NCBI GenBank assembly: GCA_947490145.1
Contig: CANLGD010000004.1
Location: 1 to 64,000 of the forward strand
Origin: Flavobacteriia bacterium
GTDB taxonomy: Bacteria > Bacteroidota > Bacteroidia > Flavobacteriales_D > Crocinitomicaceae
Direction: 5' to 3'
Length of the DNA stretch: 64,000 bases
Shown: in pieces, positions 31,901 to 41,264 of the stretch
Layout: every line of letters begins with the position of its first letter
Position numbering within the stretch: position 1 is the stretch's first letter
Notes under the pieces: generated by a model
The model's input: the letters and a program-made list of their open reading frames with translations, nothing else
Told to the model about the DNA's origin: nothing
Database searches by the model: none
Program-made: the position numbers and the translations under genes

Positions 31901-34573
31901 ATGAAATTCTTATCAATTCTATTTATATTTTTTTTCATCTTATCTTGCTCAACCGAAAAGAATACCCTTATAAATCGTTCTTATCACGGAATGAATGCGC
32001 ATTATAATGGGTATTTCAATGCAAATGAATTGATTAAGCTTTCGGTTGGAACATTCAAAGATTCTAGAACTGAAGATTATTACGCTCTTTTACCAATTAA
32101 TCCTTTGCCAAATGAAGATGAGGTAAAAGGAATGTACCCAGCTATTGATACAGCGATTGCAAAATGTACAAAAGTGATTTCAAAACACGCGATGCCGACA
32201 GTTTCTGAAGTTTCGAAAAAACGCGCGGAATATAATCCTTGGATTGATGAAAATTGGCTTACAATTGGGGTCTCTAATTATTACAGAAGAGATTATGAAT
32301 TAGCTGAAAAGAATTTTACATATATCAATAAATTTTTCAAGAATAATACAAGTAACTACACTGCCGCAATTTGGTTGGCAAAAACAAATATTGAGATAAA
32401 AAATTATACTGAAGCGTCTTTAATTTTGAAGAACTTAGACAAAGAAATTGAAGAATTGGAAAATCAATCAGATTCAAAATCTTCTGACAAAGATAAAACG
32501 TCTGCAAAAAAAGGAACAAAAAAGAAAAGATCTAAATCTAAAAGTAAATCAAAATCAAAGGATAATCCTGAAGAAAAAGCCGAATTTCCCAAAAAGTATC
32601 GGTTCCTTTTTGAAACAACAAAAGCTGATTTAGCAATGAAGCAAGAAGATTTCGATCAAGCAATAATTGATTTGGAGAAATCTTTGGAATTTTGTAAAAA
32701 ATCAATAGAGAAAGCAAGAGTTCATTTTATTTTGGCGCAGCTTAATTCTGCAAAAAATAATTATGAAAAAGCAAAATATCACTATGGTAAAGTTTTAAAG
32801 TATAATGCTCCTTTTGACATGAATTTTAATGCACGAATCAATCGGGCCATAATGGGTGGAGATTCTAAAATCAAAAAAGATTTAGAAAAAATGCTCCGAG
32901 ATGAAAAAAATATTGAATTTAAAGATCAAATTTATTTTGCATTAGGAGATATTGCTTTTAAAGAAGGCGAAAAAAATAAAGGAATTGAATTGACACATAA
33001 ATCGATTCTTTTTTCAACAAAAAATACCCGTCAGAAAGCGATGAGTTATGAAAAGTTAGGCGATTTAAGCTTTACTGATAGAAATTATGTAGTTGCTCAA
33101 AAATATTATGATTCATGTGCAAAAGTACTTCCTGATAGTTATCCAAATGCTGAAGGAATTAGAAATAAAGCACTGAAATTAAAAGATTTAGTGGTGGCAG
33201 TTGAAACTGCGGTATATGAAGATAGTATTCAAAAAATTGCTGAGATGTCTGAAGAAGATAGAAATCGTTTTGCGGATAATTTAGTTTTGAAAATAAAAGC
33301 TGATGAAAAACGAAAAGCAGAACAAGAAGCCATTCGATTGAAGGAAATTCAAGCACAACAAGCAATTGTAAACGAATCTCAATCAACAACAAAATTTTTC
33401 TGGAATAATTCTAAAATTAAGACGGAAGGCTTAGAAAGTTTTAGAAAACAATGGGGCTCTAGAGAAAACGAAGACGATTGGAGAAGAAGTGAAAAAATCG
33501 CTGTAGCTTCCTTTGAAGTGCTTGAATCAGATACTTCAGATGTTCTTATTGAAGAACCAAAAGAAGATAGTTTGACTTCAGAATCACTGTTAGCGAACTT
33601 ACCAATTACGGATTCCTTGATGTCAATTTCAAAAGAAAAATTAGTTGGAGCTTTATATGATGCAGGAATAATTTATAAAGATCAGTTGAATGAATTGGCT
33701 TTTGCAACAAAACAATTTCAATCAATTTTGGACAGAAAAATAGAAAGTAAGTACAATTTATTAGCTTTGTTTCAATTGTATAAAATGAATGAATTAGCGG
33801 ATCCAGTTAAAGCATATGCGTACAAAAATGAAATATTAGCTTCTTATCCAGACTCAGATTTTGCAAATTACTTGCGTGATCCAGATTATTTTATAAAAAA
33901 GAAAGAATTTGAACAACTAGCTGAAAATGATTATTTAAAGGTTTTAGATCGCTATAACCGTGGCTTGTATTCATTAGTTATCTCTACTTCTGAAACAATT
34001 ATTGAGAATGAAAAAGCAAATCCTTATCGTTCAAAATACATGCTTTTAAGGGCTATGTCTGTGGGTCAATCATCTGATAATAAAAATAAAATGATTCCAC
34101 CTTTAAAAGAAGTTATTTCAGAATATCCTGGCACGATGGAAGAGAAAAAGGCAAAAGAATTGATTGAAATTATTGAAAAAGGCTATTCTGCTTTTGTAGA
34201 ATCCAATTTTGAAAAAAAATCAATTTATTCCTACGATGAAAATGCAGATTATTGGGTGGTCATATTTCTAGAAAAAGGAGAAATTAATGCGCAAGCTAAA
34301 ACCAAAGTTGTTGATTTTAACAAGGAATTATATAGTAAAAATAAATTGAATGTATCTTCAAAAATATTTGGTAAAGATCAAAATATAATTGTTATTAAGG
34401 ACTTTACTGAAACAAAAGCGGCAGAGTACATGCGTACTTTTAAGAAAACAAAAAAGAATGTTCAAAGTTTGCATGAATCGAAAATGTACGCTATCTCTCA
34501 AGATAATTTAAAAATTCTTTTCGAATCACAAAAACTAACTGAATTTGAAGATTTTTATTCCGAATTTTTCTAA
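31901..34573 (+). CDS. porW: T9SS/gliding motility lipoprotein PorW/SprE
   Basis: An 890-residue TPR lipoprotein of the type IX secretion system, attached to the outer membrane from the periplasmic side. MKFLSILFIFFFILSC gives a signal peptide with lipobox Cys, and the mature start has the family landmark NRSYHGMNAHYNGYFNANEL. TPR-like helix pairs run from about residue 100 to 460, then FFWNNSKIKTEGLESFRKQW and GSRENEDDWRRSEKI, typical of SprE, and more repeats up to 770. A Lys/Ser-rich tract (KKKRSKSKSKSKSK, about residues 207-220) interrupts the repeats. I start at ATG 31901 because the 19 residues upstream add nothing to the signal peptide. The next gene is the ATP synthase-linked atpZ, an order also known in relatives. 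Confidence 0.92.
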   Translation: MKFLSILFIFFFILSCSTEKNTLINRSYHGMNAHYNGYFNANELIKLSVGTFKDSRTEDYYALLPINPLPNEDEVKGMYPAIDTAIAKCTKVISKHAMPTVSEVSKKRAEYNPWIDENWLTIGVSNYYRRDYELAEKNFTYINKFFKNNTSNYTAAIWLAKTNIEIKNYTEASLILKNLDKEIEELENQSDSKSSDKDKTSAKKGTKKKRSKSKSKSKSKDNPEEKAEFPKKYRFLFETTKADLAMKQEDFDQAIIDLEKSLEFCKKSIEKARVHFILAQLNSAKNNYEKAKYHYGKVLKYNAPFDMNFNARINRAIMGGDSKIKKDLEKMLRDEKNIEFKDQIYFALGDIAFKEGEKNKGIELTHKSILFSTKNTRQKAMSYEKLGDLSFTDRNYVVAQKYYDSCAKVLPDSYPNAEGIRNKALKLKDLVVAVETAVYEDSIQKIAEMSEEDRNRFADNLVLKIKADEKRKAEQEAIRLKEIQAQQAIVNESQSTTKFFWNNSKIKTEGLESFRKQWGSRENEDDWRRSEKIAVASFEVLESDTSDVLIEEPKEDSLTSESLLANLPITDSLMSISKEKLVGALYDAGIIYKDQLNELAFATKQFQSILDRKIESKYNLLALFQLYKMNELADPVKAYAYKNEILASYPDSDFANYLRDPDYFIKKKEFEQLAENDYLKVLDRYNRGLYSLVISTSETIIENEKANPYRSKYMLLRAMSVGQSSDNKNKMIPPLKEVISEYPGTMEEKKAKELIEIIEKGYSAFVESNFEKKSIYSYDENADYWVVIFLEKGEINAQAKTKVVDFNKELYSKNKLNVSSKIFGKDQNIIVIKDFTETKAAEYMRTFKKTKKNVQSLHESKMYAISQDNLKILFESQKLTEFEDFYSEFF

Positions 34574-34584
34574 ATCATAATAAA

Positions 34585-34812
34585 ATGGAACAAAATTCAG
34601 AGCCAGAAAAAAAAAACAATTTATACCTACGTTTTACAAGCGTTGTAATGCAAATGACTGCTGTGATTGGCGGGTTTTCATGGCTAGGCGTTTTTTTAGA
34701 CGATAAATACCAACTTAAAACACCGATTTGGACCATTGTATTAGCTCTTTTTGGCGTTTTTATCTCCATGTATTTGATTTTTATAGAAGTAAAAAATATA
34801 AACAAAGATTAG
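34585..34812 (+). CDS. AtpZ/AtpI family ATP synthase accessory protein
   Basis: A 75-residue membrane protein with two helices (TSVVMQMTAVIGGFSWLGVF and IWTIVLALFGVFISMYLIFI) separated by LDDKYQLKTP, the AtpZ/AtpI pattern with conserved Gly and Asp. It helps ATP synthase assembly or Mg supply. It begins 11 bp after porW. In relatives the atp genes follow; here only one more small membrane gene is left. Confidence 0.88.
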   Translation: MEQNSEPEKKNNLYLRFTSVVMQMTAVIGGFSWLGVFLDDKYQLKTPIWTIVLALFGVFISMYLIFIEVKNINKD

Positions 34813-34824
34813 TAGATCAACTTT

Positions 34825-35184
34825 ATGCTTAAAACAATTTCTTTCGGAATTTCGATTCTTTTTTTACATTTAATTTTAGTTTATTCTGCTATTTTACCAG
34901 GGAAAATGGATTTAATGATTTATCTAGATTTAGCAATTGCATTTATTTTTGTTTCGGGTTTTGCCATTTCATATACTGGATTAAAATTGGGAGCAGAAAC
35001 CTTTAATCTGCGGTTTTTATTAACCACAACTTTGCAGATGTTGCTAATGTTAGGATTAATTGTGGTTTTGGCTTTTAATAAAATAGAAGGAGTAAAAGTT
35101 GCCGGTTTTTCAGCTATTATTTTATTTGTTTTATTGTTAGCTCTTCAATCTGTTGTCTTGATAAAAGCAGTGAATAAGAAATAG
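34825..35184 (+). CDS. Small membrane protein, usually linked to atpB
   Basis: 119 residues with four hydrophobic segments (FGISILFLHLILVYSAIL; LAIAFIFVSGFAISYTGL; FLLTTTLQMLLMLGLIVVLA; AGFSAIILFVLLLALQSVVL). A protein of this size and shape normally stands between atpZ and atpB in Flavobacteriales. Its role is not known; by analogy with AtpI it may help build the c ring. The frame is intact, but no atpB follows. Confidence 0.8.
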   Translation: MLKTISFGISILFLHLILVYSAILPGKMDLMIYLDLAIAFIFVSGFAISYTGLKLGAETFNLRFLLTTTLQMLLMLGLIVVLAFNKIEGVKVAGFSAIILFVLLLALQSVVLIKAVNKK

Positions 35185-35212
35185 TTATTTTTGAAATAAC
35201 AAACTATTTTTA
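35180..35212 (+). terminator. Possible terminator at the end of the truncated atp locus
   Basis: AAATAGTTATTT pairs with AAATAACAAACTATTT through GTTATTT / AAATAAC (35184-35190 and 35194-35200). The T-run is short and broken. Confidence 0.35.
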
Positions 35213-35521
35213 GGTGCTTTTTTATGATAGTTTCCACCGCAATTAATCTACTTATAATTATTTCAACGAATTATCACTTTTTTAGTAACAACAATCAAAA
35301 AAATGGTAATATTAATCTACTATGCTCATTCAAATTGAAAAATTTAGAAAATTACGAAATTTAGAGTTTTTAAAACAACGGGAAATAGCAGATAAAATTG
35401 GAGTTTCATTGTTTATTTTCTGCGATTGAAAAAAACACGATTCAATAAAAAAAAAAATACTATTTTATTTTGAATATTTTTCTAAATCAACTAATACTTA
35501 AAATCCTAATATCCTGATGTC
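35185..35521 (+). other. Intergenic region where atpB would be expected
   Basis: 337 bp between the small ATP-synthase-linked membrane gene and gldA. It holds a weak hairpin at its left end and an HTH gene fragment (35322-35429). No part of atpB (the a subunit) is recognisable. Confidence 0.6.
35322..35429 (+). pseudogene. Fragment of an XRE-type HTH regulator gene
   Basis: A 35-codon frame reads MLIQIEKFRKLRNLEFLKQ then REIADKIGVSLFIFCD. KFRKLRNL...(K)QREIADKIGVS matches the first two helices of an XRE-family helix-turn-helix, where the next residues would be the recognition helix and its ending. The frame stops right after the turn, so at best it is a remnant. It marks a place where DNA was inserted or lost next to the broken atp locus. 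Confidence 0.5.
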
Positions 35522-36427
35522 TTACTTTGTGAGCTCCTTAAATACTTCTTCCAAAGTTTTCTCTTCTTTTCTAATTGTCAAAGTTAAAAGATCATTTTTC
35601 TGCGCGAAGGCAGCAATAGCTTTTCTTAAATCTTCTGGATTTGTAGATTCAATTAACCAAGTGTTGGCGTTTTCCAAACCTTGAACTTTTGAAACTCCTG
35701 CGATTTTATTCAATTGATTTTTGCTAATTTCTTTATCAAATTCTACGTAAACAACTTGCATATTTTCTTCGTGTTGCAAGTTTTCTGCTAAATCATCTGC
35801 AACAATATTTCCACGTTTGATTATGATCACGCGATCACAAATTGCTTTCACTTCTTGCATGATGTGCGTTGAAAGCATTACTGTTTTTTCTTTACCAATT
35901 TTTTTGATTAATTCCCGGATTTCAACCAATTGATTTGGGTCTAACCCTGAAGTCGGTTCGTCTAAAATCAATACTTCTGGATCGTGAATTATTGCTTGCG
36001 CCAAACCAACACGTTGACGATAACCTTTTGATAAAGTGCCAATTTGTTTGTTTTGCTCCAATTCTAAACCAACTTGCTGAATCATTTCATCAACGCGCTG
36101 TTTTAGGTTTTTAATTTTATATATTTTACCAACAAATTCTAGGTATTCTCTGACATACATGTCTAAATATAGAGGATTGTTTTCTGGTAAGTAGCCAATT
36201 TTTTGTCTTGTTTCTAAATTATCTAAATCTACGATTGATCCACAGACTTTTACTTCTCCACTAGTGGAAGGAATAAAACCTGTTATAATTTTCATTGTAG
36301 TAGATTTACCAGCTCCGTTTGGACCCAAAAAACCAACGATTTCACCTTTATTAATAGTGAATGAAATATCATGAACAGCAGCTTGCTCTCCGTAGAATTT
36401 TGTTAGGTTTTTGACTTCTATAGACAT
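35522..36427 (-). CDS. gldA: Gliding motility ABC transporter ATPase GldA
   Basis: ATP-binding subunit of the GldAFG transporter, needed for gliding in some flavobacteria. The 301-residue length is typical. Walker A GPNGAGKST at 35-43, Q-loop region YLPENNPLYLDM (79-90), signature LSKGYRQR at 132-139, Walker B VLILDE at 152-157 and the H-loop STHIMQEV are complete. A C-terminal accessory domain (residues 220-301) is present. gldF and gldG are not adjacent, so the permease is encoded elsewhere or missing. A general ABC-2 type exporter ATPase is the alternative. Confidence 0.87.
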   Translation of the reverse strand: MSIEVKNLTKFYGEQAAVHDISFTINKGEIVGFLGPNGAGKSTTMKIITGFIPSTSGEVKVCGSIVDLDNLETRQKIGYLPENNPLYLDMYVREYLEFVGKIYKIKNLKQRVDEMIQQVGLELEQNKQIGTLSKGYRQRVGLAQAIIHDPEVLILDEPTSGLDPNQLVEIRELIKKIGKEKTVMLSTHIMQEVKAICDRVIIIKRGNIVADDLAENLQHEENMQVVYVEFDKEISKNQLNKIAGVSKVQGLENANTWLIESTNPEDLRKAIAAFAQKNDLLTLTIRKEEKTLEEVFKELTK

Positions 36428-36628
36428 GTTAAAAATTTTTAGGCGAAGTTACGTTTTTTTATTTTTAAACGCAAAGTTTACAATTTCGAATACTATCGGG
36501 AGGCAATTTTCGCTGAGTTTTTTAAAGTTCAAATAGTTAAAATAAATCAATATCTAAATTGATATATGAATGTTCTCTAAAAATCTTAAGCTTTAATTTT
36601 TTCCGTCCTTTGCGTCTAAAACTTTAAA

Positions 36629-38866
36629 TCACTTATCCAAATAAGTCTGCAATGATGAATCATAAATATCTTTTAATTCTTCACAAAAACCGTAATGATC
36701 TTCATCAATCATAAATTTCCCTTTTGTAACATGCCCTAAAAGAGTAAAATTCACTCCTGAATGCAACATTTTTTCTATAAAATCTTGTTCTTGCTCTTCT
36801 GAAACTGTAACAACAATTCTTCCTTGTGCTTCTCCAAAAAGGAATGCATCTTCTCTGACTTCTGAATCTGTTACGATGTCAAAACCCAAACCTCTGGGGA
36901 AAGCCATTTCAGCTAAGGCGATAAATAAGCCACCGTCTGAACAATCGTGAGCCGCATTAATTAATTCACCTTGAATCAAATCTTTTACAATTTGGTGTAA
37001 AGCATATTCTTTTTCTAAATCAAAATATGGCGCTGGAGAAGCTTCAATATTGTGGAAAGAAGCCAAATATTCTGATGAAGCAATATCTTCAACTGTTTCA
37101 CCCAAAATGAAAATTAAATCTCCTTTTTGTTTGAAGTCTAAAGTCATTATTTTTGACTTATCTTCTACCACACCAATCATTCCAATTGTTGGTGTTGGGA
37201 AAACAGGAACTTCTTTTCCATTAATTACTGATTGATTGTAGAAAGAAACATTTCCGCCAGTAACAGGAGTTTCAAACTTTAAACAAGCTTTCGACATTCC
37301 TTTAATTGCTCCAACAAATTGCCAGTAGGATTCTGGATTATAAGGATTCCCAAAATTCAAGCAATTTGTAATTGCACTTGGATTTCCACCTGCACAAGTA
37401 ATGTTTCTCGCAGCTTCAGAAATCGCAATCATTGTTCCAACTTCTGGATCAGCATTCACGTAACGAGAATTGCAGTCAACAGTCATTGCTAAACCTCTAT
37501 CGGTACCTTTGATATTTACGATTCCTGCATCAGAAGGACGATTAGTTGTCATCGTTTTCGTTCCAACCATGGAATCATATTGTTCGTAAACCCATTTTTT
37601 GGATGCTATATTTGGATTTTGCAATAAAAATAAAGCAACCTCTTTCAAATCTTCTGGCTGTTCAACCGTGTTAATATCAAATTTTTTATATTCTTGATAA
37701 TAAGCTGGTTCTTTATATTCTCTTTGATATTGTGGCGCTCCGCCACCCAAAACTAGTGATTTAGCAGGAACATCTCCAACCATTTCACCATGCATAAAAT
37801 AGCGAACTCGATCCGAATCGGTTACAACACCAATTTCTTCAGCATGTAAATCCCATTTATCAAAAATTGCTTTTACTTTTGCTTCCTCTCCTTTTTGAAT
37901 CACAACCAACATTCTTTCTTGCGATTCTGAAAGTAAAATCTCGTAAGGTAGCATGTTTTCTTGTCTCGTTGGAACTCTGTCTAAATGAATATCCATTCCA
38001 ACTCCGCCAGCAGCACTCATCTCATTTGTAGAACATGTAATTCCTGCTGCTCCCATGTCTTGCATTCCACGAATTGAATTCGTTTCAGCTAACTCCATGG
38101 TAGCTTCCAATAATAGTTTTTCTTGGAAAGGATCACCAACTTGCACAGATGGTAAATCATTTGCTGAATCTTCCGTAATATCTTTTGAAGCGAAAGCTGC
38201 ACCTGCAATTCCATCTTTTCCAGTCGCAGAACCTACTATGTAAACAGGATTCCCTGGCCCAGTTGCTTTTGCTGAAATAACTTTTTTAGGATCTATAATT
38301 CCGGCAGAAAAAGCATTTACTAAAGGATTTTGATTGTAGGATTTATCAAAGAAAACTTCTCCTCCAACAATTGGAATTCCGAACGCATTTCCATAATCAC
38401 CGATTCCTTTAACAACGCCTTTCACCAGCCATTTTGTTCTATCTTGGGATATATCTCCAAAACGCAATGAATTTAATTGTGCTATTGGTCTAGCTCCCAT
38501 AGTGAAAATATCACGATTGATTCCACCCACTCCTGTTGCAGCTCCTTGATAGGGTTCCAATGCACTTGGATGATTATGTGATTCGATTTTAAAAACACAG
38601 CCAATTCCATTTCCCAAATCAACCAATCCAGCATTTTCCTCGCCAGCTTTAACCAACATGTGAGGACCATCTTTTGGTAATTGTTTTAACCAATAAATAG
38701 AATTTTTGTAAGAACAATGTTCAGACCACATTACAGAATAAACACTTGTTTCAGTAAAGTTAGGTGTTCTACCTAAAATTTCTTTTATCATATCAAATTC
38801 ATCGGCTCTTAAACCCAATTCAATTGCTTGTTCTAACGTTGCTTCTGCTTGTAAACTACTTTCCAT
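36629..38866 (-). CDS. purL: Phosphoribosylformylglycinamidine synthase subunit PurL
   Basis: ATP-dependent amidation of FGAR to FGAM in purine synthesis, as the small form (745 residues) that works with PurQ and PurS. Motifs: MWSEHCSYKNSIYWLK, ESHNHPSALEPYQGAATGVG, MQDMGAAGITCSTNEMS, GGNVSFYNQS and AHDCSDGGLFIALAEMAFPR. The frame could start at a TTG (38884), but ATG 38866 is more plausible and keeps the start MESSLQAEATLEQAIELGL. A full -7 box lies 16 bp upstream of this ATG. It is followed on the same strand by gldA, 201 bp away. Confidence 0.97.
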   Translation of the reverse strand: MESSLQAEATLEQAIELGLRADEFDMIKEILGRTPNFTETSVYSVMWSEHCSYKNSIYWLKQLPKDGPHMLVKAGEENAGLVDLGNGIGCVFKIESHNHPSALEPYQGAATGVGGINRDIFTMGARPIAQLNSLRFGDISQDRTKWLVKGVVKGIGDYGNAFGIPIVGGEVFFDKSYNQNPLVNAFSAGIIDPKKVISAKATGPGNPVYIVGSATGKDGIAGAAFASKDITEDSANDLPSVQVGDPFQEKLLLEATMELAETNSIRGMQDMGAAGITCSTNEMSAAGGVGMDIHLDRVPTRQENMLPYEILLSESQERMLVVIQKGEEAKVKAIFDKWDLHAEEIGVVTDSDRVRYFMHGEMVGDVPAKSLVLGGGAPQYQREYKEPAYYQEYKKFDINTVEQPEDLKEVALFLLQNPNIASKKWVYEQYDSMVGTKTMTTNRPSDAGIVNIKGTDRGLAMTVDCNSRYVNADPEVGTMIAISEAARNITCAGGNPSAITNCLNFGNPYNPESYWQFVGAIKGMSKACLKFETPVTGGNVSFYNQSVINGKEVPVFPTPTIGMIGVVEDKSKIMTLDFKQKGDLIFILGETVEDIASSEYLASFHNIEASPAPYFDLEKEYALHQIVKDLIQGELINAAHDCSDGGLFIALAEMAFPRGLGFDIVTDSEVREDAFLFGEAQGRIVVTVSEEQEQDFIEKMLHSGVNFTLLGHVTKGKFMIDEDHYGFCEELKDIYDSSLQTYLDK

Positions 38867-38881
38867 GGAATAATTTTTGTT

Positions 38882-38889
38882 CAAAAATA
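38882..38889 (-). promoter_or_regulatory. -7 box for purL
   Basis: On the minus strand TATTTTTG, a full match to TAnnTTTG, ending 16 bp before ATG 38866. This also speaks against the TTG start at 38884, which would overlap the box. Confidence 0.5.
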
Positions 38890-38993
38890 AAGATTCTAAA
38901 TCGGTTTTTACTGATTTTTTGATAATTATTGTGAATTGTTGATTAAAAAATATAAATTTTACCGAATTCAGAAAATAAATTAAATCTAAGCGC

Positions 38994-39001
38994 TAACTTT
39001 G
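38994..39001 (+). promoter_or_regulatory. -7 box very close to the start of the membrane protein gene
   Basis: TAACTTTG is a full match to TAnnTTTG and ends 9 bases before ATG 39010, so transcription would begin only a base or two ahead of the start codon. Confidence 0.5.
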
Positions 39002-39009
39002 ACCCACAA

Positions 39010-40512
39010 ATGTTTTTCGAAATTACATATTCCTTTTTTGCTTTTCTCTTGGTTTTTCTCTTTATAAGATTCTCCAAACTTGGGAAAATTGACGGCTTTA
39101 AAAAATGGGACTTAAGTTTGGTTTTTGCAGTAAAATCTTCAGTAGCTTTAGTTTTTATATACCTATATACATGGTATTATGGATCAGGTTATTTGTATTA
39201 TGATTCAGGAATTTACATAACTGACGCAAAAATTTTGCAAAATGTATTTTTTGAATCTCCCATAAATTATTTCAAATTACTTACTGGAGTTGGAGAAACG
39301 AAAGAAATTATAGAGGCAAACATTTTAGGAACGAGCGTCTGGTCGCAGCCACAAAGCGTGATTCACGATGATGCAAAAAATATAATTAGGATAAATAGTA
39401 TCATTCATTTTTTCTCCTTTAATGTAGTTTATATTCATTTTCTTATTTTCAATTTATTTTCAACTTTTGGAATCATTCAAATTTTCCTTTATTTCAAAAA
39501 GTATGTGCATGTAAATGCAAGAGTATTTTTACTGGCATTGCTATTATTGCCTTCATTTTTATTTTGGGGAAGTGGAGTTTTAAAAGAACCAATGGTCATT
39601 TTTGTGTATGGTTTACTTTTTTGGATTTTAAGAAAACCTTTTAAATTTAAATTACTAAATTATCTATCATTTCTGCTTATTTTATATTTTTTATTAAATT
39701 TTAAAGCATATATTTTAATTGCAATTACTTTTCCTTTTGTATTTTTATTCCTTTCAAAATATGTTTTTCCAAAGATGAAATTACTTTTTGTTGCAGGGAT
39801 TCAGATTGGAATCTTGTTCATAAGTTTTTTTATTTTCCCAAATCAATGGCAACTTTTTACTGATGCCATTACTGTGAAACAATTTGATTTTAATAACATC
39901 ACAAAAGGTGGGATTTATTTGCAAAATGAACATGAAAAATTCACCTATCATGTCCCAATTAATCAATACAGTAAAATTGTGAATGAAAGGGATTCTGCTT
40001 ATTTCACTAAAGATGCAGGGATTTTTAAAATGCCCAGAGGAAATAAACACGGGTTGAAAAAAATCACAATGAAAGCTGATTCTCTCAGGAAATTCAAAAT
40101 TCATAGTATTTGGACTCACTCAAACTCATACATTGAACCAACTTTAATTTTGTATTCTAAAAAGCAGCTTGTCAAAAATATTCCTATTTCCTTAGCAAAT
40201 TCTTTATTAAGACCCAGCTGGAATGATCCTTCACCTAAGTTTAAAATTTTAACAATTTTAGAAACCTATTTCTTATTTGGAGCATTGATTTTGGGAATTA
40301 TTTTCAGACGAAAATTAAATCGAAATGAAAAAATTTTAGTAATAACTTTATCTATGTTTGTCTTGATTTTATCCTTATTTATTGGCTGGGCAACGCCAAT
40401 TTTCGGTGCAATTGTTCGTTATCGAATTTTTTCTTATCTAGCAATTTTATTAATCATATTTATCATTGTAAAACCTTTTAACGAATGGAAAAAGAAAGAA
40501 AATATATCTTAA
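39010..40512 (+). CDS. Polytopic membrane protein of unknown function
   Basis: 500 residues with about ten membrane helices and one large polar loop at about residues 290-395. In the middle, LPSFLFWGSGVLKEPMVIFVY is a conserved-looking segment of the kind found in membrane proteins of polysaccharide export or glycosyltransferase-C type families. The loop is soluble and Lys-rich (KGGIYLQNEHEKFTYHVPIN). No catalytic motif was recognised. It overlaps the downstream dehydrogenase by 28 bp, so the two are co-transcribed. A role in the envelope is the only safe inference. Confidence 0.75.
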   Translation: MFFEITYSFFAFLLVFLFIRFSKLGKIDGFKKWDLSLVFAVKSSVALVFIYLYTWYYGSGYLYYDSGIYITDAKILQNVFFESPINYFKLLTGVGETKEIIEANILGTSVWSQPQSVIHDDAKNIIRINSIIHFFSFNVVYIHFLIFNLFSTFGIIQIFLYFKKYVHVNARVFLLALLLLPSFLFWGSGVLKEPMVIFVYGLLFWILRKPFKFKLLNYLSFLLILYFLLNFKAYILIAITFPFVFLFLSKYVFPKMKLLFVAGIQIGILFISFFIFPNQWQLFTDAITVKQFDFNNITKGGIYLQNEHEKFTYHVPINQYSKIVNERDSAYFTKDAGIFKMPRGNKHGLKKITMKADSLRKFKIHSIWTHSNSYIEPTLILYSKKQLVKNIPISLANSLLRPSWNDPSPKFKILTILETYFLFGALILGIIFRRKLNRNEKILVITLSMFVLILSLFIGWATPIFGAIVRYRIFSYLAILLIIFIIVKPFNEWKKKENIS

Positions 40513-41261
40513 TTTCTGGAGCAACATCTGGATTTGGATTAGAAACTGCAAAAATTTTTGCTGCACAAAATTGGGATTTGATTTTAACTGGCAGAAGATT
40601 TGAAAGATTAAAAGAAATCAAAAATGTGTTTAATTTGAATTTCCCCGAAATTGACGTAATAACTTTGAATTTTGACATTCAAAAAAATAATGAAGTGATT
40701 GAAAGTGTAAAAAGTTTGCCCGAAAATGTTACAAAAAACATAAAAATCCTAATAAATAATGCTGGATTAGCTTTAGGGAGAAATGTCATTGAGGACGGAA
40801 ATGAAAATGACTGGGATCAAATGATCGACACAAATATCAAAGGATTATTGTATTTGAGTAAACAAATTATTCCATTTTTAAAAGAAAATAAAGAGGGTCA
40901 CATTGTGAATCTTGGAAGTATAGCAGGTAGAGAAGTTTATGCTGAGGGAAATGTTTATTGTGCCACAAAACACGCAGTAGAGGCACTTTCAAAAGCCATG
41001 AGAATTGACCTTGTTAAATATAATATTAAAGTTACAAATATTGCACCTGGAGCGGCTAAAACTGAATTTGCGCAAGTAAGATTTAAAGGGAACGAAGAAA
41101 TTGCAAATTCAGTTTATGCTGGTTTTGAGCCATTAATTGCAAAAGATATAGCGGAAACAATTTATTTTGTGTGCACTCGACCAAAACATGTTACCATAAA
41201 TGACTTATTGATTATGCCAACTGCGCAAGCTTCAGCTTCTGTTTTTCACAAAATAATTTAA
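40485..41261 (+). CDS. Short-chain dehydrogenase (YdfG-like)
   Basis: A 258-residue classical SDR: NAD(P) loop SGATSGFGLETA (11-22), NNAGLALG, catalytic Ser in LGSIAGREVY, and Y-x3-K in VYCATKHAVEALSKAM. The GRRFERL region after strand 2 favours NADP(H). The order TSGFG, then PGAAKTEFAQVRFKGNEE, is that of YdfG-type 3-hydroxy acid dehydrogenases, acting on serine, allo-threonine or malonic semialdehyde. It overlaps the upstream gene by 28 bp and is followed after 3 bp by the amidohydrolase. Confidence 0.92.
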   Translation: MEKERKYILISGATSGFGLETAKIFAAQNWDLILTGRRFERLKEIKNVFNLNFPEIDVITLNFDIQKNNEVIESVKSLPENVTKNIKILINNAGLALGRNVIEDGNENDWDQMIDTNIKGLLYLSKQIIPFLKENKEGHIVNLGSIAGREVYAEGNVYCATKHAVEALSKAMRIDLVKYNIKVTNIAPGAAKTEFAQVRFKGNEEIANSVYAGFEPLIAKDIAETIYFVCTRPKHVTINDLLIMPTAQASASVFHKII

Positions 41262-41264
41262 GAC

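Noticed and set aside
38867-38884. TTG start for purL
   Set aside because: It would overlap the -7 box TATTTTTG; ATG 38866 is downstream and gives the normal N-terminus.
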